Source of the DNA: Catenulispora sp. GP43
GTDB taxonomy: Bacteria > Actinomycetota > Actinomycetes > Streptomycetales > Catenulisporaceae
DNA length: 64,000 bases
Assembly (NCBI RefSeq): GCF_041260665.1
Contig: NZ_JBGCCT010000009.1
Location: forward strand, 124,001-188,000
Direction: 5' to 3'
Shown: positions 30,465 through 38,122 of the stretch, piece after piece
How the letters are laid out: each line of letters begins with the position of its first letter
Position numbering within the stretch: the stretch's first letter is position 1
Notes under the pieces: model-generated
Databases searched by the model: none
Told to the model about the DNA's origin: nothing
The model's input: only the letters and a program-made list of their open reading frames with translations
Made by a program: the position numbers and the translations under genes

Positions 30465-31823
30465 TCAGATCGCGATGAAGACGTTCTTGGTCTCGGTGAA
30501 CGCGGCCAGCGCGTCCGGTCCGAGTTCCCGGCCGAGGCCGGACTGCTTGTATCCGCCGAAGGGCGTGGAGTACCGCACCGAGGAGTTCGAGTTCACCGAC
30601 AGGTTGCCGGCCTGGACGGCGCGCGAGACCCGCAGCGCGCGGGACAGATCGCGGGTCCAGATCGAGCCGGACAGCCCGTACTCGGTGAGGTTGGCCAGTT
30701 CGAGCGCCTGGGCCTCCGAGGAGAACGGGGTCACCGTGACCACCGGCCCGAAGACCTCCTCGCACTGGATCTCATCGCCCGGCGCGACCCCGGAGACCAC
30801 GGTCGGCGGGAACCAGAACCCTCCGGTGTCCGGCACTTCGCCCTGGTACGCGAGGCGGTCGGCCGGGACCCGGTCGACGTAGCCGGACACCCGCGCCTTC
30901 TGCGCCGCGGAGATGAGCGGGCCCATCTCGGTCTTGTCGTCCAGCAGGTCGCCGATCACCACGCCGCGGCAGGCGGTCAGGAAGTGCTCCATGAACTCGT
31001 CGTACGCCGCGGCCTCGACGAAGATCCGGGACCGCGCACAGCAGTCCTGCCCCGCGTTGTCGAAGACGCCGTAGGGCGCGCCGGCCGCCGCCTTCTCGAT
31101 GTCCGCGTCGGCGAAGACGATGTTCGGGCTCTTGCCGCCGAGTTCCAGCGTCACCCGCTTCACGTCCGCCGCGCACTTCGCCATGATCTCGCGGCCGACC
31201 TTCGAGGAGCCGGTGAACACGATCTTGCGGACGTGCGGGTGCTCGACCAGCCGCGCACCGGCCTCGGCGCCGAAGCCGGGGACGACTTGCAGCACGCCCT
31301 CGGGGATCCCCGCCTCCAGCGCCAGTTCGGCCAGCCGCAGCGCGGTCAGCGGCGTGGTCTCGGCGGGCTTGAGCACCACGGTGTTGCCGGCGGCCAGCGC
31401 CGGCGCGAAGCCCCACGCGGCGATCGGCATCGGGAAGTTCCACGGCACGATCACGCCGACCACGCCGAGCGGTTCGGAGATCGTCAGGTCCAGACCGCCG
31501 GCGACCGGGATCTGCCGGCCGAACAAGCGCTCCGGCGCGGCCGAGTAATACGTCAGGACGTCGCGGACGTTGCCGGCTTCCCAGCGCGCGTTGGAGATGG
31601 TGTGGCCGGCGTTCTCCACCTCGATCCGCGCGAGCTCCTCGGTGTGGGAGTCCACGAGCTCCGCGAAGCGCCGCAGCAGCCGGGCCCGGTCGGCCGGCGC
31701 GACGTCCCGCCACGCCGGGAAGGCGTCGCGCGCGCGCATCACAGCGGCGTCCACACCGTCGGCGGAGGTCATCTCGATACTGCGGAAACCGGCGCCGGTG
31801 GCCGGGTTGATCAGGTCGTACAC
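30465..31823 (-). CDS. Aldehyde dehydrogenase (gamma-glutamyl-aminoaldehyde / semialdehyde type)
   Basis: A 452-residue NAD(P)-dependent aldehyde dehydrogenase. Key features are VPWNFPMPIAAW (cofactor channel), FTGSSKVG, the general base in VTLELGGKSPN and the nucleophile in NAGQDCCARS (two adjacent cysteines). The C-terminus has the usual PFGGYKQSGLGRE. It starts at GTG 31823, 3 nt after the puuD-like stop. By context it should oxidise a gamma-glutamylated aminoaldehyde in putrescine or polyamine breakdown, analogous to PuuC. It is slightly shorter than most family members (about 480-500 residues) at the N-terminus. Confidence 0.88.
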   Translation of the reverse strand: MYDLINPATGAGFRSIEMTSADGVDAAVMRARDAFPAWRDVAPADRARLLRRFAELVDSHTEELARIEVENAGHTISNARWEAGNVRDVLTYYSAAPERLFGRQIPVAGGLDLTISEPLGVVGVIVPWNFPMPIAAWGFAPALAAGNTVVLKPAETTPLTALRLAELALEAGIPEGVLQVVPGFGAEAGARLVEHPHVRKIVFTGSSKVGREIMAKCAADVKRVTLELGGKSPNIVFADADIEKAAAGAPYGVFDNAGQDCCARSRIFVEAAAYDEFMEHFLTACRGVVIGDLLDDKTEMGPLISAAQKARVSGYVDRVPADRLAYQGEVPDTGGFWFPPTVVSGVAPGDEIQCEEVFGPVVTVTPFSSEAQALELANLTEYGLSGSIWTRDLSRALRVSRAVQAGNLSVNSNSSVRYSTPFGGYKQSGLGRELGPDALAAFTETKNVFIAI

Positions 31824-31826
31824 GCG

Positions 31827-32567
31827 CTATCGTCCTTTGGCGTATCTGGTCGCGGCGTCGGTCAGCGAGCGGAAGAGCTCCGGCTTGCTGTCCTCCTCGG
31901 GGTGCCACTGCACCCCGACGACGTAGTCCTTCTCCGGCATCCACGCCGCTTCGATCAAGCCGTCCGGGGCGTTGCCCGAGGATTGCAGGCCCTCCCCCAA
32001 CTTGTCGATGCCCTGATGGTGATGGCACCAGGCGATGATCTGGGTGCCCAGCGAGCGCCCGGGCGGCGCCGCCGGGTCCAGATCGATGCGGACCGCGGCG
32101 TACTGGCCGAGCTGCTTGCGGTGCGCGTCGCCGAACACCGCCTCGTCGGGCAGGTGCTGGCGCAGCGTCCCGCCGAGCGCGGCGTTCAGCAGCTGGAAAC
32201 CGCGGCAGATGGCCAGCACCGGGAGGTCGCGCGCCAGCGCGGCGGCCAGCAGGGCGAACTCCCAGGCGTCGCGCCCTTTGCGCGGGCTGTCGGTGTCCAG
32301 GTGGCGCACGGCGTTGTAGCCGGCCGGGTCGATGTCCGGGCCCCCGGTGAGGATCAGGCCGTGCAGGACGCCGACCACCTCCTCGGCCTCGGCCTTGAGG
32401 TCCTCGGAGTCGGGTTCCAGGTGCTGCGGCAGCAACAGCGGGACCCCGCCGGCCCGGGTCACCGACTCGACGTACGCGTGCGGGAGCAGCGAGGCGGGCA
32501 CGTTCTTCCACGCGCCCCACGAAGCGGTCTCCTGGTACATGCTCAGTCCGATGAGAGGGGCCGGCAT
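31827..32567 (-). CDS. Gamma-glutamyl-gamma-aminobutyrate hydrolase (PuuD-like)
   Basis: A 246-residue class I glutamine-amidotransferase-fold hydrolase (peptidase C26), predicted to release GABA from gamma-glutamyl-GABA. The nucleophile elbow is AICRGFQLLN, and the catalytic His/Glu lie in GVQWHPEED. The N-terminus PLIGLSMYQE fits the family. ATG 32567 lies 7 nt after the glutamine-synthetase-like stop, with GAGG upstream, so the genes are co-transcribed. Confidence 0.9.
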   Translation of the reverse strand: MPAPLIGLSMYQETASWGAWKNVPASLLPHAYVESVTRAGGVPLLLPQHLEPDSEDLKAEAEEVVGVLHGLILTGGPDIDPAGYNAVRHLDTDSPRKGRDAWEFALLAAALARDLPVLAICRGFQLLNAALGGTLRQHLPDEAVFGDAHRKQLGQYAAVRIDLDPAAPPGRSLGTQIIAWCHHHQGIDKLGEGLQSSGNAPDGLIEAAWMPEKDYVVGVQWHPEEDSKPELFRSLTDAATRYAKGR

Positions 32568-32574
32568 CGCGGCC

Positions 32575-33942
32575 TCACATCCTTTCGAAGGAACGGAATC
32601 GCTCCCAGTCGGTCACGGTCGACTGGAAGGCCGCGAGTTCCACGCGGCCCATGGTGATGTAGTGCTCGACGACGTCGTTGCCGAGGGCCTCCCGGGCGGG
32701 CTCGCTCCAGGAGAAGTAGTCGACGGCCTCGCTAAGCATGTCCGGTACCCGGGGGATGTCGGCTTCGTAGGCGTTCCCCGTGAACTCCGGCGGCAGCTTC
32801 AGGCCGCGGTCGATCCCGGCGAGCCCGGCGGCGATCATCGCGGCGATCGCCAGGTAGGGGTTGACGTCCCCGCCGGGCACCCGGTTCTCCACCCGCAGCG
32901 ACTCGCCGTGGCCCACGACCCGCATCGAGCAGGTGCGGTTGTCGCGGCCCCAGGCGATGCCGGTGGGGGCGAAGGAGCCGTTCGCGTAGCGCTTGTAGGA
33001 GTTGATGTTCGGCGCGTACATCAAGGTGAAGTCGCGCAGGAAGGCCAGCTGCCCGGCCAGGAAGTGCTCCATCATCTCCGAGAGGCCGTTGGGCCGCTCC
33101 GGATCGGCCATCACCGGGACGCCGCCGGGGCCGCGCAGGCTCAGGTGGATGTGGCAGGAGTTGCCCTCGCGGTGGTCGTACTTGGCCATGAAGGTGAGGG
33201 ACTTGCCCTCCTGCAGGGCGATGGTCTTGGCGCCGTTCTTGTAGATCACGTGGTTGTCGCAGGTGGTCAGCGCGTCCCGGTAGCGGAAGGCGATCTCCTG
33301 CTGGCCCAGGTTGCACTCGCCCTTGGCGGACTCCACGTACATCCCGGCGCCGGCCATCCCGGTGCGTATGCGCTTGAGCAGCGGCTCGACCAGCGATCCG
33401 CCGAGCATCGAGTAGTCGCCGTTGTAGTGGACCGAGGGCTGCATGTCGCGGTAGCCCTTGCGCCAGGCGTCCTGGTAGGAGTCGTCGAAGACGATGAACT
33501 CCAGCTCGGTGCCGGCGTAGGCGGTCCAGCCGCGCTCGGCCAGGCGGTCCAGCTGCTTCTTCAGGATCTGGCGCGGGCTCTGCGCGACCGGCTCGCCGTG
33601 GTGGTCGACGACGTCGGCCAGCACCAGCGCGGAGCCCGGCTCCCACGGGACGTTGCGCAGGGTGCTCAGATCCGGCTTGAGGACGAAGTCCCCGTAGCCG
33701 GTGTCCCAGGAGGCGGTCTCATAGCCGTCGACGGTGTTCATGTCGACGTCCACACCGAGCAGATAGCTGCAGGCCTCGGTCTCGTGCGCGGCCACCTCGT
33801 CGAGGAAGTACTCCGCGGACAGCCGTTTTCCCTGCAGACGGCCCTGCATGTCGGTCATGGCCAACTGGACGGTGTCGACGCGGCCGACCGAGATGAGGTC
33901 GCGCAGCTGCTGGAGGGTGAGCATGCCGGAACGCGGGGGCAT
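32575..33942 (-). CDS. Glutamine synthetase-like gamma-glutamylpolyamine ligase
   Basis: A 455-residue glutamine synthetase-fold enzyme. The beta-Grasp N-terminus includes VQLAMTDMQGRLQGKRL, the metal/glutamate region has FMAKYDHREGNSCHIHLSLR, and the ATP loop has NSYKRYANGSFAPTGIAWG and RTCSMRV. Sequence and context (PuuD and aldehyde dehydrogenase directly downstream) point to the GlnA3/PuuA type that glutamylates polyamines rather than ammonia; this is inference. No adenylylation-site NLYDLP motif is seen. ATG 33942 starts the operon, and the upstream region is divergent from the PAP2 gene. Confidence 0.85.
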   Translation of the reverse strand: MPPRSGMLTLQQLRDLISVGRVDTVQLAMTDMQGRLQGKRLSAEYFLDEVAAHETEACSYLLGVDVDMNTVDGYETASWDTGYGDFVLKPDLSTLRNVPWEPGSALVLADVVDHHGEPVAQSPRQILKKQLDRLAERGWTAYAGTELEFIVFDDSYQDAWRKGYRDMQPSVHYNGDYSMLGGSLVEPLLKRIRTGMAGAGMYVESAKGECNLGQQEIAFRYRDALTTCDNHVIYKNGAKTIALQEGKSLTFMAKYDHREGNSCHIHLSLRGPGGVPVMADPERPNGLSEMMEHFLAGQLAFLRDFTLMYAPNINSYKRYANGSFAPTGIAWGRDNRTCSMRVVGHGESLRVENRVPGGDVNPYLAIAAMIAAGLAGIDRGLKLPPEFTGNAYEADIPRVPDMLSEAVDYFSWSEPAREALGNDVVEHYITMGRVELAAFQSTVTDWERFRSFERM

Positions 33943-34206
33943 AGTGTGCCTACCTAAAGGTCAACGCAAGGCGGGCACGGAGACGGTGACCGCGGCCTTG
34001 TGACTTACAGAGGTTTGCGACGTGCTGGCTCATACCCTGGTGTACGGCGAAAGCTCCAGTCAAGATCCGCTGTGTTTGTGCGGGTACGGGCTGTTCCGAG
34101 CGCGTGCGCACTGGTTCGCCGGACGCCGCCGACACTCGGCGTACCACTGGAGTTAAGCTGAGCCGATCGCAGCTGATCACCGCTGAAGCCGCCCCTGGAG
34201 TCCCGC

Positions 34207-35052
34207 GTGCACTGGATGATGCCCTATCAGATGGCCTTCTGGCTGTGCGGGGTCCTCATCGTGCTGGCCGCTGCCATGTACCTCTCCGGCAAGCCGGTCC
34301 TGGTGAGGTACATGCCGTTCCCCCGGGAGCTGGGGACCGTCCTGGGCCTGTTCGGCCTGTGGCAGGTGGCGGGGCAGCTGTCGGTGATGAAGGTGGACGG
34401 CGCGATCAGCCGGGGCACCTGGATCTGGGACACCGAGCGCGACCTGTTCCTGCCCAGCGAGCACTGGATCCAGCACCTGTTCTTCCCGGCGCACCCGACC
34501 GTGGTGAAGTTCTTCAATCTCTACTACGCGTCGATGCACTTCACCTGCATGATCATTTTCTTGATCTGGCTGTTCGTCCGGCACCGCGAGCACTACGCCC
34601 GGGCCCGCACCACCATGGCCATGGCGACCGCCTTCGCCCTGGCGATCCAGCTGATCCCGGTGGCGCCGCCGCGGATGATCGCCAAGGCCCACCTGGTCGA
34701 CACCGCGCTGTACTTCCACCAGTCGGTCTACGGCCCGATGGACGCCAACTCCCCCGACCAGCTCTCGGCGATGCCCTCGGTCCACGTGATCTGGGCGGTC
34801 CTGGTCGGCTGGACGGTCTGGCGAGTGTCCTCCAGCAAGTGGCGCTGGATCGGACCGCTGCACACCGTCCTGACGATCACCGTCGTGCTGGCCACCGCCA
34901 ACCACTACTGGGCCGACGGCATCGTCGGCGTGGCGCTGCTCCTCCTTTCGGCGGGAATCCAGTCCGGGGTCCGGCGTGGCGTCGGACGGATCCGTACCCC
35001 CCGCGTAGCCTCGGCGGAGCCAACCGAACCCGAGCTTGCCAGGAGCACCTGA
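34207..35052 (+). CDS. PAP2-family membrane phosphatase (PF14378-like)
   Basis: A 281-residue integral membrane protein with about six hydrophobic segments. It carries phosphatidic-acid-phosphatase-type motifs: PRMI before SAMPSVHVIWAVL (C2-like SxxxH) and ANHYWADGIVG (C3-like HxxxD). This fits the inositolphosphotransferase/PAP2_3 group common in Streptomyces. The likely substrate is a lipid phosphate. It starts at GTG 34207 with CTGGAG upstream, and its stop overlaps the next start (TGATG), linking it to a copper-chaperone-like gene. The C-terminal tail is Arg-rich and cytoplasmic. Confidence 0.8.
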   Translation: MHWMMPYQMAFWLCGVLIVLAAAMYLSGKPVLVRYMPFPRELGTVLGLFGLWQVAGQLSVMKVDGAISRGTWIWDTERDLFLPSEHWIQHLFFPAHPTVVKFFNLYYASMHFTCMIIFLIWLFVRHREHYARARTTMAMATAFALAIQLIPVAPPRMIAKAHLVDTALYFHQSVYGPMDANSPDQLSAMPSVHVIWAVLVGWTVWRVSSSKWRWIGPLHTVLTITVVLATANHYWADGIVGVALLLLSAGIQSGVRRGVGRIRTPRVASAEPTEPELARST

Positions 35053-35291
35053 TGACCGCCGTCGCCGAAACCGGGGCCAACACGGTCCCCACCACCGTCG
35101 CCTACGGCGTGCTGGGCATGAGCTGCGGGCACTGCAGCGCGGCCGTCACCGAGGCGCTGAGCGCGCTGCCGGGCGTGCACGCCGTCGAGATCGACCTGGC
35201 GGGCAAGCGCGCGGTGGTGACCAGCGACGGTCCGCTGGAGATCACCGCGGTGCGCGACGCCATCGAGGACGCCGGCTACCAGCTGGTCTGA
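35052..35291 (+). CDS. Heavy-metal-associated domain protein (CopZ-like)
   Basis: A 79-residue single HMA domain, the size of copper chaperones. The metal site is GMSCGHC (MxCxxC), in the usual loop after strand 1, and the fold continues as AVTEALSALPGVHAVEIDLAGKRAVVT. It is predicted to bind Cu(I) and hand it to a transporter, but no copper ATPase gene adjoins it. It is translationally coupled to the PAP2 gene. A preceding AGGAGCACC gives a good ribosome-binding site. Confidence 0.9.
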   Translation: MTAVAETGANTVPTTVAYGVLGMSCGHCSAAVTEALSALPGVHAVEIDLAGKRAVVTSDGPLEITAVRDAIEDAGYQLV

Positions 35292-35406
35292 GCGCCTCCC
35301 CCGGCAGGCCGGCCAGCGGCACCGGGCCACTCATCCGCGATTGGCCCGCGGCACGCGCCCGAAGCATCCCTCGGCGGCCCCGGCCGCCGGACTACTCTTC
35401 GGGAGC

Positions 35407-36141
35407 ATGACGGCGACTCCGCATCTGCACACCCAGCGCCTCGAACTCGACGACCAGACCCTGCGCGAATGGGACGCGACCGTCCTGAAGTCCGACGGCG
35501 AGGGCCTGGTCCTGGACCGCTCCGCCTTCTACCCCGGCGGGGGCGGCCAGCCGCCGGACGAGGGCGTACTGGTGTGGGGCGGGGTCCGGACCCGGATCGT
35601 CGGGGTGCGCAAGGGCGACGACGTCGTCCTGATCCCGCACGACGAGGACCCGCTCCCGCCCGCGGGCACCGCCGTGCGCGGCGCGCTCGACGACGAGCGG
35701 CGCACCTGGCTCATGCGCACCCACTCCGGGCTGCACCTGCTCTCCGGCGTCGTGTTCCGCGACTTCGGGGCGCTGGTCACCGGCGGGAACATGGAGCCGG
35801 GGACCGCCCGCATGGACTTCAACCTCCCCGAGGTGCCGCCGGACTTCAAGGCGAGCATCGAGGCCGCGTGCAACGTCGAGGTGAGCCAGGACCGCCGGAT
35901 CGACGTGAAGGTGCTCCCGCGCGAGGAGGCCTTCGCCATCCCCGACATCATCCGCACCGCAACCAACCTCGTGCCGCCGGAGCTGGCGGAAGTGCGGATC
36001 GTCGACATCGTCGGCCTGGACACTCAGGCGGATGGCGGAACCCATGTCGAATCGACGAGATGGATCGGCAAGATCGAGGTGTTGAAGGTGGAGAACAAAG
36101 GCAAGGGCTTCCGGCGCTTGCGCATCGCCATCCGTGACTGA
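35407..36141 (+). CDS. Alanyl-tRNA editing protein AlaX
   Basis: A 244-residue free-standing editing domain related to AlaRS, predicted to hydrolyse Ser- or Gly-tRNA(Ala). The N-terminal beta-barrel has AFYPGGGGQPPDEG, and the zinc motif HSGLHLL (HxxxH) follows near residue 105. The second half-site reads QADGGTHVEST: the usual CGGTH cysteine is replaced by Asp. Starts at ATG 35407 after GGGAG. It lies 2 nt before the possible upstream start of the DUF427 gene, so the two may be co-transcribed. Confidence 0.85.
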   Translation: MTATPHLHTQRLELDDQTLREWDATVLKSDGEGLVLDRSAFYPGGGGQPPDEGVLVWGGVRTRIVGVRKGDDVVLIPHDEDPLPPAGTAVRGALDDERRTWLMRTHSGLHLLSGVVFRDFGALVTGGNMEPGTARMDFNLPEVPPDFKASIEAACNVEVSQDRRIDVKVLPREEAFAIPDIIRTATNLVPPELAEVRIVDIVGLDTQADGGTHVESTRWIGKIEVLKVENKGKGFRRLRIAIRD

Positions 36142-36185
36142 GTGTGACTGATCTGAGTATGACCGATCCGAGAGGCGGCAGGATC

Positions 36186-36932
36186 ATGGGGACAGACGCC
36201 CGCGGGCGCGTGAAAGTGGAGACCGGCGCCAAGCGCGTGCGGCTTTATCTGGACAACCGGCTGGTGGCGGACACGCTGCGGCCGCTGCTCGTCTGGGAGA
36301 AGCCGTTCTACCCGACCTACTACGTCCCGGCGAAGGACGTCCTGGCCGAGCTGAAGCCCACCGGCGAGTCCGAGCACTCGCCGAGCCGGGGCGACGCGCA
36401 GGTGCACGACGTCCTGGTCGGCGACGCGATCGCGGCCGGCAAGGCGCGCACGATCCCGGAGTCACCGCTGGAGGAGCTGCGGGACGCGGTCCGGTTCGAC
36501 TTCGACGCCTTCGACTGGTTCGAGGAGGACGAGCCGGTCTACACCCACCCGCGCGACCCCTACAGCCGCATCGACGTGCTGGCCAGCACCCGCCACTTCC
36601 GTGCCGAGCTGGACGGCGTGGTGCTGGCCGACTCGCCGAGCAGCATGATCCTGTTCGAGACCGGTCTGCCGCCGCGCTACTACGTGCCGATCACCGCGCT
36701 GAACCAGGACATCCTGCGGCCATCGGAATCCGTCACGCACTGCCCCTACAAGGGCGCGGCGACGTACTGGTCGGTGCAGGTCGGCGACAAGGTCCACACC
36801 GACCTCATCTGGGGCTACCGGACGCCGTTCGCGGAGGTGCAGAAGATCGCCGGCCTGGCCGCGGTCTACAACGAGAAGGTCGACATCTACCTCGACGGTG
36901 TCCTTCAGGAGCGCCCGAAGCCCCGGTACTGA
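36186..36932 (+). CDS. Tandem DUF427 domain protein
   Basis: A 248-residue protein made of two related DUF427 (NTP-transferase-like beta-barrel) domains. Domain 1 (about 8-90) has RVRLYLDNRLVADTLRPLLV and FYPTYYVPAKDV; domain 2 (about 130-235) has RHFRAELDGVVLADSPSSMI and PPRYYVPITALNQDIL followed by SVTHCPYKGAATYW. Function is unknown for the whole family. I chose ATG 36186; GTG 36144 and ATG 36159 are in frame and cannot be excluded. It converges on the AlkZ-like gene with a 9-bp tandem repeat between them. Confidence 0.75.
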   Translation: MGTDARGRVKVETGAKRVRLYLDNRLVADTLRPLLVWEKPFYPTYYVPAKDVLAELKPTGESEHSPSRGDAQVHDVLVGDAIAAGKARTIPESPLEELRDAVRFDFDAFDWFEEDEPVYTHPRDPYSRIDVLASTRHFRAELDGVVLADSPSSMILFETGLPPRYYVPITALNQDILRPSESVTHCPYKGAATYWSVQVGDKVHTDLIWGYRTPFAEVQKIAGLAAVYNEKVDIYLDGVLQERPKPRY

Positions 36933-36945
36933 GAGTTCCCGATCA

Positions 36946-36976
36946 CCGGTCTAGCCGGTCTAGCCGGTCTAGCCGG
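36946..36976. repeat. Three tandem 9-bp units at a convergent gene junction
   Basis: CCGGTCTAG is repeated three times and followed by CCGG. The third unit provides the TAG stop of the minus-strand gene. The flanks GATCACCGG and CCGGCGATC could form a weak stem. Confidence 0.85.
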
Positions 36977-38102
36977 CGATCTCGACCGCGTACGAGGCGG
37001 AGTCCGGTGCCTGCAACCGCAGCACCCGCTCCGCCTCGGCCGTCAGCGCCTCGGTGTCGGCCTTCCCCAGCTTGTGGAACGGCTCCAGGGTCAGCGTCGC
37101 GAGCTTCTTCTTCGCCTCCACCGACCAGATCCCCGCGACGTGGCCGTCGATCAGGAACGACGGCAGGATCTGCAGGTTCTTGCCGCTGTAGACCCGCTCC
37201 CAGTACTCGCGCGAGATGATCCGCTGCCGGTGCTTCGCGTTGTACGCGAGCAGGATGCTGTCGAAGCGCGGCAGCAGACGCGGCGGGGCCGACACGGCGG
37301 CGTCGGTGATCTCGCCGTCCGGGATGTCATAGAGTGTGCGGCCGGCCTCGTCGGCGTAGGCGGCCAGGTCGTCGAAGCCGTCGAGGATGGCGCGTGCGCG
37401 CGTGACCTTCAGCCCGAGCCACGCCGCCACGTCGTCGGCGGCGGCCGGACCGAACGCCGCGAGGTGCCGGCGGACCAGCGCGGCGATCGCCGCGTCCGGG
37501 TCGGCGGCGCGTTCCGGCGAGTACAGGTACGTCTTGGGGCCGGTCGCCGGGGCCCAGTTCCCGTCCGCGGGGAAGCGGATCAGGGCATTGCTGCGATAGA
37601 TCGGGCGCCAGTTGCGGGACTCGTTGTACTCCAGATTGGCCGCCGACATGCGCCCCGGATGATCCGCCGCCCACTTCGCGGCGAAGTCTGCGAACTCCGC
37701 GGCGCTGCGCGGCTTGTCGGCGGCGAACTTCAGAACGGCCGCGCGCAGTTCGTGCAGGCCGGGGTCCTTGGCCTCGGCCTTGGCCGTGAGCACGTCGGCG
37801 TTGGTGGCCTCCGACACGGCCGCGTACAGCGGGTGCTCAGCGCGGCTGACGGCGTGCACAGTGCCGCGGATCGAGGAGCCGACGACCAGTTCGCGCCGTT
37901 CGAAGGCGTCGTAGACCGATTCCAGGGTGGCGCCGTCGTTGCGGGTGAACAGCGAGACCGCGACGGCCGGCCAGTACTGGGCCTGGATCGCGCCGATCGC
38001 CTCGACCGTCTCGGCCAGCGAGCCGCTGTGCGGCGTCAGCAGATGCTGTCGGGCGAGCAGGGTGCGGTTCAGCGTGTCCCGGGTGAGTGTGGTCGGCGCC
38101 AT
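36969..38102 (-). CDS. Winged-helix HTH_42 protein, AlkZ-like DNA glycosylase candidate
   Basis: A 377-residue member of the HTH_42 (PF06224) superfamily, which includes the Streptomyces AlkZ and E. coli AlkX (YcaQ) DNA glycosylases that remove bulky or crosslinked bases. The catalytic QxQ motif of AlkZ-like enzymes is visible as IQAQYWP near residue 40. The C-terminal part has ILLAYNAKHRQRIISREY and PSFLIDGHVAGIW, typical of the family. ATG 38102 lacks a strong ribosome-binding site. It is 20 nt after the GT39 gene on the same strand. Its lesion or substrate is unknown. Confidence 0.75.
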   Translation of the reverse strand: MAPTTLTRDTLNRTLLARQHLLTPHSGSLAETVEAIGAIQAQYWPAVAVSLFTRNDGATLESVYDAFERRELVVGSSIRGTVHAVSRAEHPLYAAVSEATNADVLTAKAEAKDPGLHELRAAVLKFAADKPRSAAEFADFAAKWAADHPGRMSAANLEYNESRNWRPIYRSNALIRFPADGNWAPATGPKTYLYSPERAADPDAAIAALVRRHLAAFGPAAADDVAAWLGLKVTRARAILDGFDDLAAYADEAGRTLYDIPDGEITDAAVSAPPRLLPRFDSILLAYNAKHRQRIISREYWERVYSGKNLQILPSFLIDGHVAGIWSVEAKKKLATLTLEPFHKLGKADTEALTAEAERVLRLQAPDSASYAVEIAG

Positions 38103-38122
38103 ACCGTCGATTATCGCCCCGC

